A program made the translations under genes and the position numbers. From JBBRBB01 sp038206235 (lineage in GTDB: Bacteria > Bacteroidota > Bacteroidia > Chitinophagales > Chitinophagaceae), in the NCBI GenBank assembly GCA_038206235.1, contig JBBRBB010000001.1:223886-287885 (forward strand): a DNA stretch of 64,000 bases, given 5' to 3'. Of this stretch, positions 61,640 to 64,000 are shown piece by piece. Under the pieces are notes generated by a model. The model saw only the letters and a list, made by a program, of their open reading frames with translations, had not been told where the DNA came from and did no database searches. Within the stretch, counting starts at the first letter, position 1. The number at the start of each line of letters is the position of its first letter.

Positions 61640-63310
61640 ATGAAAACACTTAAATGTTATCTTTTGCTTTCAATTTGTTTACTGTATGGTGCAACCATCT
61701 TTGCCCAAACCTTTGAAGATATAATAGGCACCAAAAACAATTTTGAAGTAGGCGTATGTGCCACCACCGATGTTAGTGGCAACCTGCTGGCGGGAGGGTA
61801 TATGATAGTGAAAGATTTTGGTTCACTGCCCCTATTGCTGAAATTCAACAGTGATGGCGCGCTCGATTCGAAGCTAACCATTCCTGAATTTGTAAATATT
61901 CCCCATATAAATTTGGCGGATATTGAAGCTGTGCATGATGCCGATGGCAAGGCAAACGGCTATATACTGGTGTTTCAATACGCCTTTGATGTGGTAATTG
62001 CCCGGTTTAACAATTATGATAACCTGGTCTGGGCAAAAAAAATATATCGGGTTTTGCCACGAGAGGGCAAAGTGGTGCAGGCTGCTTATTCGCCCGTTAC
62101 CCATAAGCTAAATGGCTTTTATTTATCGGTGGAAGGAGGTGGATATTACCGACTTTTAAAACTTGGCGATGACGGCACCATAAAATGGCAGAAGCGCATA
62201 GACTATCCCAACAAACAAGATGCTTTCTTTATAAGCGATATTATTGCTGATGATGAGGATGGCGGATGCCTTGTTGTGGGGAACCTGCGAACAGAAGATA
62301 TACGCCCCGTAGTTTTGAAATTCTCACCCTACGGCAGGCTGCTGTGGGGAAAGCGGTACGATTTTCCAGGCTCTTTCGACGGTGCAAGTGTGAGCGCCGC
62401 TGCAGCTACAAATGGCGGCTATATTCTGTCAGGCCAGGAATCCAAAAATTCTTTGTCTCCCAACTTCACCATGAAAATAAGCCGCACCGGTGAGGTAGTG
62501 TGGGCTAATGATTACTCTATTCCGTACATCTATAATGACCCTCACAACCTGATTACAGATAGCAGCGGCAACATTATTTTTGGCGGACCTTATGAGTATA
62601 ACCCCCTTTTTTATTATCCGGATACTACCCGCAAAGCTTTTTTGGTAAAGCTGGATAGTGCAGGCAATATTGTTTTCGGCAAAAGGTACCACAACAGAAT
62701 GCTGATTAATGATGTGGCATTGACGCCAGATGGCGGCTACTATGCGGTTGGTCACACCGATTTTCAGTACGACATTAAGCCTCCTCCTCAACTCTATGCA
62801 ATCAGAACAGATGCAAATGGCAACATAGCCAATAGCTGCAAGCCGGTACTCAACCTGCCATTCAAAAGAACAACTACACAGGTAGAGATCGCAAAGAAAG
62901 CTGATTACGTCATAACAGATGACACGCTTACCCTTACGGATATAACAGGGCTTACCACCAAAAAGCTCTTCCAGGGCTTTCCTATAGACAGCTGCGGCAC
63001 AACGGCTTCATCTGCAGGTAATAAAAGCAAGCTATTACCTGTAAATCATATTATTATTTCACCTAATCCATCAAACGGCACATTTACTCTTTCATATAGC
63101 AATTTAACGGCCAACCCGCAAAGTCCCGTGAATATGCAAATAAATGTGTATGATAAAACTGGTAAGCTAATGTTCACTAAAACAGAACATGCAATAAAAG
63201 GTAATAACACTTATCAGTTAAACTTATCTCATCTAATTAATGGCATTTATAATTTGCAGGTAATTAATGGTAATATGCAGCAGCAGGCAAAGTTTGTAAT
63301 TGAGAAATAA
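61640..63310 (+). CDS. Secreted beta-propeller-like protein with T9SS sorting domain
   Basis: The 556-residue product has a signal peptide (MKTLKCYLLLSICLLYGATIFAQ). Repeats of a propeller type follow, such as GGYMIVKDFGSLPLLLKFNSDG, GGCLVVGNLRTEDIRPVVLKFSPYGRLLWGKRYD and GGYYAVGHTDF. The C-terminus is a T9SS type A domain: IIISPNPSNGTFTLSYSN, then GIYNLQVINGNMQQQAKFVIEK. It should be exported by the type IX system. It ends about 70 bases before the 5S terminator on the other strand. The ligand is unknown. Confidence 0.85.
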   Translation: MKTLKCYLLLSICLLYGATIFAQTFEDIIGTKNNFEVGVCATTDVSGNLLAGGYMIVKDFGSLPLLLKFNSDGALDSKLTIPEFVNIPHINLADIEAVHDADGKANGYILVFQYAFDVVIARFNNYDNLVWAKKIYRVLPREGKVVQAAYSPVTHKLNGFYLSVEGGGYYRLLKLGDDGTIKWQKRIDYPNKQDAFFISDIIADDEDGGCLVVGNLRTEDIRPVVLKFSPYGRLLWGKRYDFPGSFDGASVSAAAATNGGYILSGQESKNSLSPNFTMKISRTGEVVWANDYSIPYIYNDPHNLITDSSGNIIFGGPYEYNPLFYYPDTTRKAFLVKLDSAGNIVFGKRYHNRMLINDVALTPDGGYYAVGHTDFQYDIKPPPQLYAIRTDANGNIANSCKPVLNLPFKRTTTQVEIAKKADYVITDDTLTLTDITGLTTKKLFQGFPIDSCGTTASSAGNKSKLLPVNHIIISPNPSNGTFTLSYSNLTANPQSPVNMQINVYDKTGKLMFTKTEHAIKGNNTYQLNLSHLINGIYNLQVINGNMQQQAKFVIEK

Positions 63311-63381
63311 ATAATGGGTGAAAAAATTGAGCCGGCATAACGTGCAGGCCAAAAACAGAAAGGCATGGCTATGTTTTAAAA

Positions 63382-63418
63382 CAAAAAAGCCCTTCAGTTT
63401 CCTGAAAGGCTTTAAAAA
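63382..63418 (-). terminator. Terminator of the rRNA operon
   Basis: On the minus strand AAAGCCTTTCAGG, a short loop and CTGAAGGGCTTTTTTG follow the 5S gene. The run of T is clear. Confidence 0.8.
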
Positions 63419-63423
63419 AGAAT

Positions 63424-63532
<109 letters not shown>

Positions 63533-63539
63533 AAAAAGG

Positions 63540-63575
63540 TAATTGACAATTAACAATTATCAATTGGCAATTTAA
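63540..63575. repeat. Short degenerate repeat in the 23S-5S spacer
   Basis: Imperfect units like aattgac and aattatc repeat about four times in the spacer between 5S and 23S. Texture as for the other short-unit repeats of the window. Confidence 0.5.
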
Positions 63576-63611
63576 TAAGGTGACATATTGAGAAAGCAAA
63601 TAAAAAATTTA

Positions 63612-64000
<389 letters not shown>

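Overview
The window looks like chromosomal DNA of a member of the Bacteroidota, most likely the Chitinophagaceae or a close relative. The grounds are AT-rich sequence, two secreted proteins with type IX secretion C-terminal domains, a TonB-dependent receptor with a carboxypeptidase-regulatory-like plug extension, the long insertion-bearing form of IspG, the coaX/outer-membrane-protein/lptC block, many small lipoproteins, and TAnnTTTG-type promoters. The lineage is inferred from gene content, not from a database search.

Layout. 0-10 kb: peptidase tail, tRNA methyltransferase, GH1-like glycosidase, secreted beta-propeller protein, lipoprotein, heptosyltransferase, TPR protein and a secreted caspase-like protein. 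10-17 kb: an envelope cluster (DUF347 membrane protein, MlaE permease, three small PepSY-like periplasmic proteins, a methyltransferase, a barrel protein). 17-28 kb: beta-barrel remnant, subtilisin-like lipoprotein, glycosyltransferases, GtrA, a frameshifted lipoprotein gene, a TonB-dependent receptor. 28.7-31.6 kb: a type II restriction-modification system with a controller protein and a recognisable C-box. 31.7-42.5 kb: mainly core genes (Lon-like domain, coaX, lptC, ybgC-like thioesterase, dacB, cinA) with three Uma2 nucleases. 42.7-49.3 kb: an accessory island with DarTG, several small unknown proteins, a sigma-like gene that needs a +1 frameshift, and a frameshifted DUF262/DUF1524 nuclease next to a DNA methyltransferase. 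49.7-53.7 kb: ispG, cdsA, psd. 53.9-64 kb: the 3' end of an rRNA operon (23S, 5S) on the minus strand, followed by three further degraded 5S-terminator copies with envelope, desaturase and secreted-protein genes between them.

The strongest new signal is a bipartite sequence, CCAACC-N16-CATCT, found five times with exactly 16 bases between the halves. Every copy points at the start of an adjacent gene, and four of the five genes are clearly envelope or secreted proteins. A sixth near-match precedes a paralogous lipoprotein. The layout resembles an ECF sigma factor promoter (AAC-containing -35, TCT-containing -10) and suggests a local envelope regulon. Other points of interest are the dispersed 5S-terminator cassettes, short-unit degenerate repeats inserted in frame into conserved enzymes (TrmN6-like, IspG), and the defence island.
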